DNA from: Crotophaga sulcirostris
Taxonomy: Eukaryota > Chordata > Aves > Cuculiformes > Crotophagidae
Assembly (NCBI GenBank): GCA_013397455.1
Contig: VYZB01000194.1
Span: 1,259,930 to 1,323,929, forward strand
Reading direction: 5' to 3'
DNA length: 64,000 nt
Within the stretch, counting starts at the first letter, position 1. The number at the start of each line of letters is the position of its first letter. Below are positions 24,802 through 35,428 of this stretch, piece after piece. The translations under genes were made by a program, and so were the position numbers. The notes under the pieces are model-generated. The model was not told the DNA's origin. It saw nothing but the letters and a program-made list of their open reading frames with translations, and did not search any database.

Positions 24802-25339
24802 TTAAAAGTTTGTAAAAATTTGGTGATCACCATGATGTTGTAAAAGTTTACCTGTCTTCATACAAACAGTCTCCCCAAGTGTCATGTCATGAATATCCCC
24901 CAGAAGATTTTTTTTATCTGATGGGTTGTGTGCTCGGTCCATAGCAGGGCTCTCAAGGACGATGTAAGTAAAACCTGTCCACAAGGTAACCATACCAGTT
25001 TCAGTGTGGCAGGGTATTGCCTGGGACAGGATGGGAGAGGGGCATCCGTGGCCCTGCCCTGCATCTTCTGAAGGTAGCAGGCTGTTACTGAGGCATCTGG
25101 CAGAACTGGGGCCCATTGGGGTACAACTGTACAGAATGTGCCTGCCAACTGTGAGGTAGCAGATATCATCCAGTATCAGGGCCATCTGCTAGCCAACAGA
25201 CAACAAGAGTAAGGGAATGTGAACCCTCTGTGTGTCCATGCCAGAAGAAAAAGCGACAGGAGCTTCTAAGGCAAAATGTAAAAGATGTTGGGAAAGAAAT
25301 ATAGGCTTAACATGATCTAAATCCCAGGAAGACCCTGGG
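24802..25339. other. GC-raised block upstream of CR1, unclassified
   Basis: GC content rises over roughly 24930-25200, well above the flanks. Two minus-strand frames overlap here, of 127 codons (24802-25185) and 95 codons (24882-25169), and neither resembles a protein I know. On the plus strand the segment runs directly into the CR1 RT copy at 25340. One frame reads a CxxCxC-containing stretch (GYNCTECACQL) followed by a stop and a hydrophilic region, which could be a decayed CR1 ORF1/5' region, but this is inference. It may equally be an unknown retroelement or a host pseudogene. Confidence 0.3.
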
Positions 25340-26632
25340 AACTACTGACCTGGCAGCCTCACCCCTGTGCCTGAGAAGATCGTTAAACAGATCCTCCTAG
25401 AAGCTATGGTAAGGCATATGGACTACAGAGAGGTGATTCGAGACAGCCAGCATGACCTTACCAAGGGTGAATATAGTCTGGCTAACCTCGTGGCCTTCTA
25501 CGTTGGAGTGACTACATCAGTGGACAAGGGAAGAGCTATGGATGTCATCTACCTGAATTTCTGTAAGGCCTTTGACATGGTCCCTCACAATCTCCTTCTC
25601 TCCAAATTGGAGACATATGCATTTGATAGGTGGACTGTTCAGAGGGTGAGGAATTGGTTGGCTGGTTGCATCCAGAGGGGAGTGGTCAACGGCTCAATGT
25701 CCATACAGAGATCAGTGAAAAGTGGTGTATCCCAGGGGTCTGTACTGTTTAATGTCATTAATAATGACATAGACAGTAGGATTGAGTGCATCCTCAGCAA
25801 GTTTGCAGATAACATGAAGCTGTGCAGTTGACACGCCTGAGGGACTGGATGCCAACAGGAAACCTGGACAAACTGGAGAAGTGGGCCTCTGTGAGGCTTG
25901 TGAGATTCAACAAGGCCAAGGGCAAGGTCCTACACCTGGGTCGGGGCAACCCCTGATATCAGTACAGGATGGAGCATGAAGGGATTGAGAGCAGCCCTAT
26001 GGAGAAGGACTTAGGGGCACTCATGTACGAAAAGCTGGGCATGAGCCGTCAGTGTGCGTCCTCAGCCCAGAAGGCCGACTCTATCCTGGACTGCATCAAA
26101 AAAGCATGGACAGCAGATCAAGGGAGGTGATTCTGCCCCTCTCCTTGGCTCTCATGAGACCCCGCCTGGAGCTTTCAGGACAGGAAAGACATGGACCTGT
26201 TGGATTAGGTCCAGAGGAGGGCCACAGAAGTGACCAGAGGGATGGAACTCCTCTCCTATGAAGAAAGACTAAGAAATTTGGGGTTGTTCAGCCTGGAGAA
26301 GGCCATGCGGATACCTTATGGTGGACTTTCAGTACTTAAAGGGGTTTTGTAAGGAAGATGGGGACAGACTTTTTATTAGGGCCTGTAGTGATAGGACAAG
26401 GGATAATAGTTTTGAACTAAAAGAGGGCAGATTCAGACTAGATAAGCAACAGATTTTTTTTTTTTACTGTGATGGTGGTTGCCCAGAGTGAAACATTCAA
26501 GGTCAGACTGGACCACACTCTGGGCAATCTGATCTTGTTGAAGATGTCCCTGCTAATTACAGGAGGGATTGGATTAGTTAACTTTCAAAGGTCTTTTCAA
26601 ACCCAAACTATTTTATGATTCATTGATAAATT
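25340..26632 (+). mobile_element. CR1 LINE, 5'-truncated copy containing the RT domain
   Basis: About 1.3 kb of plus-strand CR1, beginning in the segment just before the RT core (the codons before 25367 read DPGNY, stop, PGSLTPV) and extending to the 3' UTR tail. Landmarks are the RT block (25367-25830) and the post-RT segment with GAGAAGTGGGCCTCTGTGAG (25878-25897). These are followed by the GTTCAGCCTGGAGAAGG segment (26286-26302) and the end CAAAGGTCTTTTCAAACCC (26586-26604) plus a degenerate tail near 26617-26630. There are several indels and an internal A/T-rich interruption (T-run near 26455-26465). It is clearly more diverged than the 15.4-kb copy. Confidence 0.93.
25367..25831 (+). pseudogene. 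CR1 ORF2 reverse transcriptase fragment, catalytically dead
   Basis: This 155-codon open frame (154 residues plus stop) carries the palm region of CR1 reverse transcriptase. The motif normally written YLDFSKAFD reads YLNFCKAFD at residues 62-70, so the first catalytic Asp is Asn64. The motif usually containing PQGS reads SQGS at 122-125. The catalytic FADD box reads FADN at 146-149, so its second Asp is also lost. GPVLFN-type residues before LFNV are deleted. The substitutions at catalytic positions show that the open frame is a chance survival and is not under selection. The frame ends at a stop just after LCS, and homology to CR1 continues out of frame. Confidence 0.9.
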
Positions 26633-26649
26633 ATCGAGTGGCTGAGGGG

Positions 26650-26935
26650 GAGGTCAGTTTACGTTGACTGCTTTGATGCAGTATTATCCTTTTGTGGGTT
26701 TAAGAGTTATTTATTTAAGAAGCGTCCACAGCAGGGGTTCAGCAGCATTGGTGCAGCAGACCAGGATCTCCACAGTGACCTTCCCTGAGTTACGGAGCAG
26801 CCAAATGGGAATATTTTCATGTATAACTGCAAAAATGGTGTAAGAAGGTTCATCTTTAGGAGGAACCAAGGAAACCTTGGGAATACATGAGACTAAAGAA
26901 AGACTGACACTTAAATTGAACAGTGACACTTAAAT
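26650..26935 (-). mobile_element. Possible remnant of a retroviral LTR (weak)
   Basis: On the minus strand this GC-raised segment ends in an arrangement typical of an LTR R-U5 region: a GC-rich stretch with CTGCTGAACCCCTGCTGTGG, then AAATAAATAA (a polyadenylation-signal-like motif at about 26710-26720), then an AT-rich tail. It also starts near a TGTCACTG at about 26930. I cannot match it to a named family and see no target-site duplication. The 72-codon minus-strand frame inside it is not a recognised protein. It could be unique sequence instead. Confidence 0.22.
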
Positions 26936-27069
26936 ACATTATAGTAAATTTCCTTAGAGGGCTGCTGAGACTGAATTACTGGTTTTCATGGGCTGGGTAG
27001 CTGAGGATCTCATGAGAGAAAATATAAAAGCCAGTGGATGTGTTTTAAAATACTTCAGCTGAATCTCTG

Positions 27070-28860
27070 TCTACATTCAATATCCTTGCAGGGTTGCAGA
27101 AGCCACAAAATCTTCCCAAAATTCATCTGAACTTCAGAGAAGACAATTGTATACAAGAACTCCTATAAGAAAGTATCTGGAAGGAATCGCTAAGAGAGTC
27201 AAGTCATTGCGGATGGCATAGAGACTATTTAAGATATCGTATTGAAGGCGGAGAGTAAATACATCCTGCTTAGCAAGAAAGGCTTGAGAAAGGCCAAAAG
27301 GGAGCCTTCATAGCTAAGCAGCAAGATATCAGAGACTGCTGAAAGCAAGAAGATATCCTTTAGACAGCTGAAGATTTTTAAAGAAAATATGAGGTCTGTT
27401 AAGACTAAATATAACTTAAAAAAACTCCCCAGCAAGGCAATCCAAAACAATCATAAGGTACCTAAGGGATTTGTTAACCAAGAAACATAAGAATTAAGAA
27501 ATTCTATTTCTACAGTAGAAGCAGGAGGAAGTCTGGCAGAGAGTCTGTAGTGTGAAAAGATAATCAAGGAAAACAGAAACACTTAGAATACGTTATAGGA
27601 ACAAGGTTATCAACATTTTAATTGTGCTTTTGCTGTAAAAGTGTTTTGGTAGATTCTCATACATGAATTTTTCTCTGAGGGAACTCAGCTAAAGTCATAC
27701 TTTGTTAGTTTGAGGTGGTACAAAACAAAATGAAGAAAATATCCAGATTGAATGGCATACACCTAAGATTTTTAAAGGCAGTTAAGTGTGAAATAGTCAA
27801 TACGGTAACTGTGCTGTGAAATTCGTTGTTTAAAGCTATTTTGATAGCTTTTGAGATGTGAGGTTGCAATGTTGCCAATTTTAAAGTAAATTTGAGAGAG
27901 GTTGAAAGATGATTACAGACCATTAAGTCAGTACTGGGCAAATCAGAAACTGTAGTAATACTTTTTTAAAAAGGACTAAAAGGTACTTGAGAGTGTCAGT
28001 GTCACCAAACATTGCAGGAAACAGCACACATGGCTAAGAGAAAATGTCCTGCATTTGTAAAAATTCATATAAAGCAGGAAAAAAACATTATTTTTTGTGG
28101 CCAGTCTTCACAGTGAAAAGAGGCCAAGAGTGAAGTTCCATGGGACATGTAATGTAAAATAATGAAGTTATTCGGTAAATTTGCGATCATGCTAAGTTGT
28201 GAAAGGTATTAAATTTGTAGCCTCAATGACTGGTTATTAAAATGGGAGGTGAAATTCAGTGAAGATAAATGTAACTGATTTATACGAAAACAAATTTTTA
28301 TTTCACATATTCATTTCTATGGAAATGTCAGTCCTGTGCTTAGGATCGCATAAATATGCAGGTATGATAAGAATTAATGATTTGGTTAAGAATTATTAAC
28401 AGTTACAAATTATTAGAAAAGCAACAGAGAAAATAGACAATAGATGTGTGGTAGGCCATTATTTTTAAACTGTGTGCAGTTCTGATCCTCTTCTGGAAAA
28501 ATAAATGATATAGTCAAACTGGAAAACCTTCAGAGAATAAATGACAAAGGTAGTGAAATGGTAGGATTAGAATCTGTCTGAGGATTGACAGCAGCCTATG
28601 ATTCTGCTCAAAAGAGAGGTGTGAAACAGAAGTACAATAGAGAGTGATAAAATCATAAGTGGCATTAAATGTGCAATGGTTGAAGACATCAAAGCTTGCC
28701 CTTTGCAATCTCAGAAAGACTCAAAAATGTGGTTATATAAGCAATGTGGAGGGAAACTGTACAACTCTTACTCAACACATTGCATCACTCAAAGTTATGG
28801 GGCTCAGCAGAGGCTGTGAAAAACAAAACTAAAAAATAGTTGTTGGGAACTTCTATACAA
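27070..28860 (+). mobile_element. Ancient, highly decayed CR1 LINE
   Basis: Despite heavy decay, successive plus-strand blocks fall in the order of CR1 ORF2. GATTACAGACCATTAAGTCAG (27910-27930) leads into a GGGCAAATC block and corresponds to the NYRPxSL...VPGK region before the RT core. CATGGCTAAGAGAAAATG (28029-28046) matches the HGFxKGKSC region. TCAATGACTGGTTATTAAAA and GGGAGGTGAAATTCAGTG (about 28221-28263) match the WLLKWQMKFN region. AACTGTGTGCAGTTCTGATC (28469-28488) and AACCTTCAGAGAATAAATG (28523-28541) match the YCVQ.W and EKVQRRAT-like region. TAAAATCATAAGTGGCATTAA (28648-28668) matches YKIM-like codons. The type resembles the CR1 lineage abundant in turtles and crocodilians rather than the younger bird tails. 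Much of the RT core is deleted. The 5' limit is uncertain by several hundred bases. Confidence 0.7.
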
Positions 28861-29919
28861 AATTATCCCAATTTTGACTCAAATGTGACCCATTGGTGAC
28901 AGAGAAAGTATGATGAAGGTTAATTTCTACATGCACATTTTTGATCACCATCAGCTGCTTTTCGTGTTCCAGCTATGCCATCTACATCAGCTGAAACCCC
29001 TGTTCAGAAAATTCTGTTTTGTATTGTTTACAGTGTACTTTTATAGAGGCACGATTATTACTCCAGAAAAATGAATAAAAATCACCAAGAGCATTTATAT
29101 GGAAAGCACAACAAAAAAGTCTTAAGACGGGTAAGGGGTAGTGCTCTGAAGATTATGTCATGATTAAAAATTTGTCTATGTATTAGTTTATTAACATGTT
29201 GCATTGATGTTGAGATATTGAGGTTTAAATAGGCATGTTTAGTAATTAAGAATAATGCCATGCTTTGGAAAGTAAAACATTCCTTTATTAACATAGCTTA
29301 CAATCTATTGATTAGTGTGGATTATTTGTTTCAGTATGTCTGTGTTATTTAGTTCCTTAATTTTAACACTAGGATAAAGACACTCCACTGATAAATGCAG
29401 TTGCATTCTAAGTTGCGAATGTAAACCATCTGAATAATCAGAATGACAAACTTACCACTTTCTTCCAAGATCCACGTTGATTACACAAACTCTTCTTGAA
29501 TTACCTGCATTTGAATAACTATAAAGTTTTTATACTCTTACGTCAAACCATCAGCAGTTGGGCACATGACAAACCTATTATTTATAGTGAAGACTTTAGT
29601 CAGGTACTTTATTTTGTTACAGTTATTCACAGTTAAAATGAATCTTACTTGAAGACATAGTCAACAGAATTTAAATCTTTTGAAACTACTTTTGAATGGC
29701 TAGACTAGATTCTAAAATTAACCAAAAACCTATATGTAATGTGGAATGTAACAGACTTTATTTGATTTGGCCTATTATTTGTTTCCATTTAAAGAGATTT
29801 TGCAAAAGCAACTAATAAGTTGTGCAAAAAAAAAAGGTATAATCACTTCCGTAGTCCCTTTTACATAGTTTGCTACTACTTAAAGAGTTTGTCTGCTATG
29901 TTTAGAACTGTACATCAAA
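28861..29919. other. Spacer between two old CR1 copies
   Basis: About 1 kb of AT-rich DNA with no recognised family or gene. A short A run lies at 29826-29835. Confidence 0.45.
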
Positions 29920-31620
29920 ATGTGGCCCTTAGCTTAGCTTTGCCAGACTGAAAACAACTCAGCTCACTCACCCTCTCCATGACAGTCATAGCACATGGCC
30001 CCTTGTGGACTTCTGCTGAGCATTCTGCAAAATTCATCTAGCTTAGGGCAAGAGTGTGTTTTTGGCTTTCTGGTCAACCGTCATCCTCAAGTGCTTTCAG
30101 TCTGGCTGCTGCTCAGCTAGTCAGTCCCCATCAGCCATAGCTTTTCCACTTCAGGAGCAGAGCTTGGTCTTTCTGCCTATTAAATTTCATGAGGCTACTC
30201 TCAGTGCAATCCATAAATTTCCCAAGAACCTGCTGGCTCGAATTTTTGCCATTTATTACATCAATCACTCCACTTAAGAAAACATCATCCATGTTGCGTT
30301 TGCATACTGTATCATTCAGATCCTTGATGAAGGGACACCAGTAATGTTCTCATGTATCATCATGGAAGTCATTGAGGGTGGTGGAGCATGATTTACCACT
30401 GCTGTGTATCATTCCTGACAACTGTCTTGTCTTCCATATGTTTGGAAATGAATTCCAAATGAATGCTATCTGTGTTCTTTCCAGTGCCCAGAGTGAGGCT
30501 GCCTGGTTAAGACTTCCCCTGATCTCCCTTCCATCTTAAGATAAATGCAATATTTCCCTGATTTTGAGTTGTTGAGGACCTTTCTTGGTTACTGTGATTT
30601 TAATAGGTGATAGTAGCCTTGTGTGCACTTTAGCTAGCTCCTTCAACACTTTCAGGTGCATTTGATCTGGTATCCCATGTTTGAGTAACTCCAACTTCTT
30701 CAAGTTGTCCCTAACTTCTTAATATCCTGTCTGCCTCTTTCCCAAACCAGGCTGATACATGCAGAAGATAAAAAGTAGGCTTTGCCTGCAAAGACTGAGG
30801 TGAAAAAGACATTAAATAATTAAGCTTTTTCCACATCATCTTTCAGTCAATTGTCTCTCCCATTCATCAGCATTTATTTTCTGTGAACTTCCTTCTCATC
30901 CTAGCATGCTTGCAAGATCCCTTCTTGTTACCTTTTATGTCCTTAACTATTTTTATCTCTAATCAGGTTTTGTTTTTTTTTTTATCCTTAGCAGCATAAG
31001 CAATGCTTTTGTACTCTTCCTTTGTTTCCTGTCTTTTTGTTTTGTTTCCTGTATGATTTCTTCTAGAGTTTCTTTGAGAATTCCTCTGCCTAACCATTCT
31101 GGCCATTGGTTTAAATTCCTCGTCTTCCTACATGAAGGTGTTGTTTGCTTAGATTAAGTTTTCTTTAAAAGTCAGCTACCTGTTCTGGTTGTCCTTTGTA
31201 TGAAACTCCAAGGGGGTTACCTCAGCAATATTCTAAAGAAGCCAAAATGTGCTGTTGTGAAATCTAGAGTCCTAGCCCATGTCTTACCTTTTCAGCCTTT
31301 CTCCAGATCTTGATCTCAGTCTTTTCCCTGGCTGGCCTCTCTTTTGCACTAGGAAATAATAAGTAGTGCCCTCTAGAGGACTTTAAGAATTGTATTTCCT
31401 ATTCTCCAGGTGTCCAGGTGGTCAAAAGCCTGTGATTAAAGGATTCCTGCTAATTGTCTGTAGGCAGCCTCAGAGACATTATCTGAGTCAGGTATGGATC
31501 TCCATCACACCATCATCAGTGCTGCATCTCCTTTTACCAGGACCTAGAGTGTCCACAGACACCTCCTTGGTTTCATACCAGGTCTCTCCTCAGTTGGGTA
31601 CCTCCTTTACGTAACACATG
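29920..31620 (-). mobile_element. Old CR1 LINE copy with internal deletions
   Basis: Read on the minus strand, this goes from the endonuclease-RT linker (near 31400) through the RT N-terminal region (about 30800-30450) to post-RT segments (about 30200-29930). Plus-strand landmarks of reversed CR1 are GCAAAGACTGAGGTGAAAAA (30788-30807), CCCTTCTTGTTACC (30918-30931), TTCTTTAAAAGTCAGCTACC (31162-31181), AGCCAAAATGTGCTGTTGTG (31240-31259) and TTTCATGAGGCTACTCTCAG (30186-30205). Sequence coding for the catalytic palm is largely missing: GATCCTTGATGAAG at about 30319 jumps to GGGACACCAG and then to GAGCATGATTTACC at 30386. At least two internal deletions have therefore occurred. The part beyond 31380 is assigned with less certainty. 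All frames are broken. Confidence 0.75.
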
Positions 31621-33625
31621 ACTCCTCTGCTTCTTCTTAGCTGCCTACCTCCCTTCAGCAGTCTTTAACCAGATACTTTGTGAAGGCAACAGGTTCAGTC
31701 TACTGGAAGTAGCAGGCCTGTGGAAAGATGGCATGAAGACCTGTTCAAGCGGGATATGAGGAGGAAGCTCAGGACAGAAAAGCACTGGCATATGTCTCAC
31801 AGTCCTAAACTTTAGGGATCTTGAAGCATACAGTGGTCTGGCACGAACAATTTCTGCATGGTTGTTCGAGCAAAGATGCAGGAGAGCAACCTAGATGACC
31901 TTTCTATAAATGGGCAAGAAACTGTCAAATGGGATATGAGACTGGGAATTCGAATGCTGCTGACAGTAATCAATTGGGAGCAAGTAACATGATAAAAGAA
32001 GGTGGGTGAGAGCCCAAGAGTAGATGTGGAAGTTACACTTTCAATGTACTTATGAGGGCTTCAGAGAGCTTTGTCAATATGGCACAGATGGATATTACTA
32101 AGAGGCCACCTGATGCAGCAGGATGACTCAAGCAGAAAGTATTTGGTTGTCAGATTTTATAAAATATATAAAAGTTACTATCAAAACACTGTAGAAAAGT
32201 TTAAAATAATGTGAATTTTGCAAACATTGAGTGTTGTCTGGTCTGTTGAGTGAAGATTTGAGACAAAAATAATCTGTTATACAGGCAAGCACATGTTATC
32301 TGAATTTGCTTTTAATTCATTTGGGCTCAGCAGAAAAAAAAATAAAAAGAATTGCTTGGGACTTGGTTATCACTTCCACTTTGTCTAGATACCTAGCAGC
32401 GTGAAAATATGTATGTTCTGCCACAAGTATAAGGATAATTTTTTTCACTTTAGTTCTACTTTCTGTTCACAGCATAGTGCAAAAGTATTTTCTTAAATGA
32501 AAATAAGACCTTCTCACTGCTATTGTTTTATCCTGGGCAATAGCAAATTAAGAAATTAATGTCTACATGTAGGTTAGCTCCTGAATTGAAGAACCATGGC
32601 TACCAGTGAGATGTGAGTAGGAAAAAAGACTGAGAACAAGTAATGTTTGTTTCTTATTATTTGAGATGTATGTGAGAATTAGAATTATCTTCTCGATAGA
32701 TATCCACTGGCAAGAAACATGAGCCCATGTAAGCTATTTTTGAATAGGCACTTAACCTTAAATTAACTGAAGTTACAGATGAATCCTTCTTAATTAAAGA
32801 AGTTAATAAAAATAAATTTTGACCAATGATTCATGGTCATGCTTAAAAATAATTTTGTAATTTTCATCCAGATTCACTGAGCATAAGCACTAAAGTTAAC
32901 AGATAAGCTGGCTTCTACCAGGACTTTTGTAAAACATAGTGGAAAAGATTATTTATTGTTATGGCCTTGTATTTGCCATATTCAGAATCCATATTAAATA
33001 CTAAAAATAAAAAGTTTACTTTATCCAGATAAAAAGAAGATAAAAAGTTCATAGCTTCTCATATTAATTATATTAACAATCCAACAAATATTGCTAGATT
33101 ATTCTCTCTACTTGCTTGCATTAATATTTAATAGGTCTTCTTTCTAGAATCTACCCTAACAACCAGTATATTTTTCTTTGGGGATCATATTGACAAAACA
33201 GAGACATAGTCAGATATACGTACTCAGAATACATAAATTAAGTGTGAACATTTCTAATCAAAAAAATGTCTTCAGAATCTTTTCAGAGCCCTGTTAGTAT
33301 GAAATGGACATTAGTATAATCCTTGAGGGGTAGTATTTTAATTTTCATTGAAACAGGAAGTGCAATTTAATGATGCCTCTAAGGACAGAAAACTGGGGCT
33401 CAAGGCAGGAACTCAAAAGAACATAAGGAGTTTCAAATGCATAAACTGTAGAGCTAATACCTTCTGTTCTTGTACCCTCTGGACTCATGTCTTTGATAAA
33501 TGTGTATTTATTACATAGATGTAGAAGGATAAAGGCTATAAGACTTTACCTGCTATTCTCCTGCTGCGCATTCATGTACTAATTTGTCTTTATAAAAACA
33601 GTTTACCAAAGGGCTGTTTTTTCTT

Positions 33626-33690
33626 TGTTATTACTGTTATTTTTATTGTTGTTATTATTATTATTATTGTACCTGTTATAATTATTTTTG
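33626..33690. repeat. (TTA)n-rich simple repeat
   Basis: Degenerate TTATTA/TTGTTA trinucleotide units with a core of (TTA)5-like sequence around 33652-33667. The minus-strand isoleucine-rich frame here is a by-product. Confidence 0.8.
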
Positions 33691-34458
33691 AAATTTTATC
33701 TATTACAGATTTAAATATTATTACTTTTTGAACTATTATGTATCTGAAATCTACTTTAATTCTCTGGTACAAATATACTGGAAGTGTTCTATTTTACTGA
33801 AATCTGAAGTTCTAAGGTACAAAGAATGCTTGGACCAGCTAATGTGAGTGTCCTGATTTATCCACACAAATTCGTTTGTATTATTTTAGTTTCAGCATTA
33901 ATCAGATCTGGGGTTCTTTTTTGAACCTACTTCCCCTTTAAGAGCTGACCATGAAGATAGATAGCATCATGCCAGTTTTTGTTACACTGCTTAGTCTTTT
34001 TAAATTTCTGTAAATTTATACAAACCTATTTTGTGCTGCAGTAGAAGTTGCACAAAAACACAATACTAATGTTTGAAAATTGTAGATAATATATTCTTTA
34101 GAGGCACAAAGATTGCAGTTACAGAGCTTGCGTGTTTAGATACTTTTTTTTTTTTTTAGTTTTAGATGAAACAGTTTTGACATTTATCTTCATTGTCATC
34201 CTGCCAAGGGCAATTCATTTTGTTTAATATCTTGCTGAAGAATGGAATGACAACAAGTATTGGAATCAAGAATTAGACATGATACATGCTACAGTAAGGA
34301 GTAGTCCTCAGGCAACATTAATGAATCAATAGTGTTGTAGAGTACAAAATATAGGATGACTTTACTTTAGAAAATATAATGATTTTTTTTGTTGTTGTTC
34401 TATAACCAATCTAGAAATGAAGCTAAGGGTGTTTATTGAGCCTTTATGCAGTTCCAGA

Positions 34459-34510
34459 AATAAATACTTAATAAATAATAATAAAATAATAATTAAAAAA
34501 ATAAATAAAA
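34459..34510. repeat. AATAA/ATAAA-rich simple repeat
   Basis: Tandem AATA and AATAAA units over about 50 bases. It is a low-complexity tract, although it contains AATAAA hexamers. Confidence 0.8.
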
Positions 34511-35389
34511 TGTGATCATTTGAAGACAGAATCCCCACAATACCTGTTAAAATTGAGAGTCTTAGTACAACAGTGAAGCACTCAATCCCTGTATATCTAC
34601 TCTTTGGAATCTACTATGGTTATTTCTTTGATAGGGAAGATTTTTGGAGGAATGTGATTAATAAGCTAATTGCATATATTAACAACTCAGAAAGAGGCAT
34701 TTTTTAATACTTCTGATAAACACTGTACATGGCAAATGAAAGAAATATTAGAACTTGTTTTTTGGACACGTAAAGCAAATTTTACTTTCACTGTAAATGG
34801 CAAAATGCTAGCCTCATGTAAGTACTGTAACATCCTTTAAAGCAAGCGCAGGGACTGATAACTTATTTGCTTGACTGGCCTTCTCCTCTCAGATCAGTGC
34901 TGTTTGGAAGTCTGTGCTATTATATATCGGTGATTAACTATAGTAGCAAGCCCTTATTTTATTGAGTGTGTTAGGATCCAACAGAAAGCATAGTGTCTGC
35001 TGAATTAGACTAGAGTTCCTTGGAAGAAGTTTCTAGACTGTCCAAATGTCTCCCTCCCTGGAACCTTTGAAAAGCCCAGAAGAATAATGGCAGATGAGTC
35101 AAAGTACCAGCACAGTTTCTTAGGTCCTTCATTAAAACTATCATTGATTTGTGTCTTTCCAAAAGAAAGTTCCTTTGGAGCTTCTGAGGAGTAACTGCAA
35201 TATATGTAGTTTAAGACCACTGCAAGTGCCCTAGTTTTCATCTTATTCTTTGCAAGGAATGATCCTTTAGAGTACCTATATCATACAATATTGGTGTCAC
35301 TACAGGCATGTCTCTGCTACTCATTTCTTCTGTACATGGGTGATTGTGACCAGATATTCACAGAAAGTTCTGATACTGTTAAAATATAA

Positions 35390-35428
35390 AAGAAGGAAGG
35401 AAGAATAGAAGGATGGAAGAAAGATTCC
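35390..35428. repeat. GGAA-type purine tract
   Basis: A degenerate GGAAGGAAGAATAGAAGGATGG purine run. GGAA arrays can bind ETS factors in principle, but this one is short and impure. Confidence 0.6.

Noticed and set aside
30056..30277. Plus-strand 73-codon frame, and a similar one at 31390-31614
   Set aside because: The first is antisense to the old CR1 copy. The second lies at the uncertain end of that copy and shows no domain.
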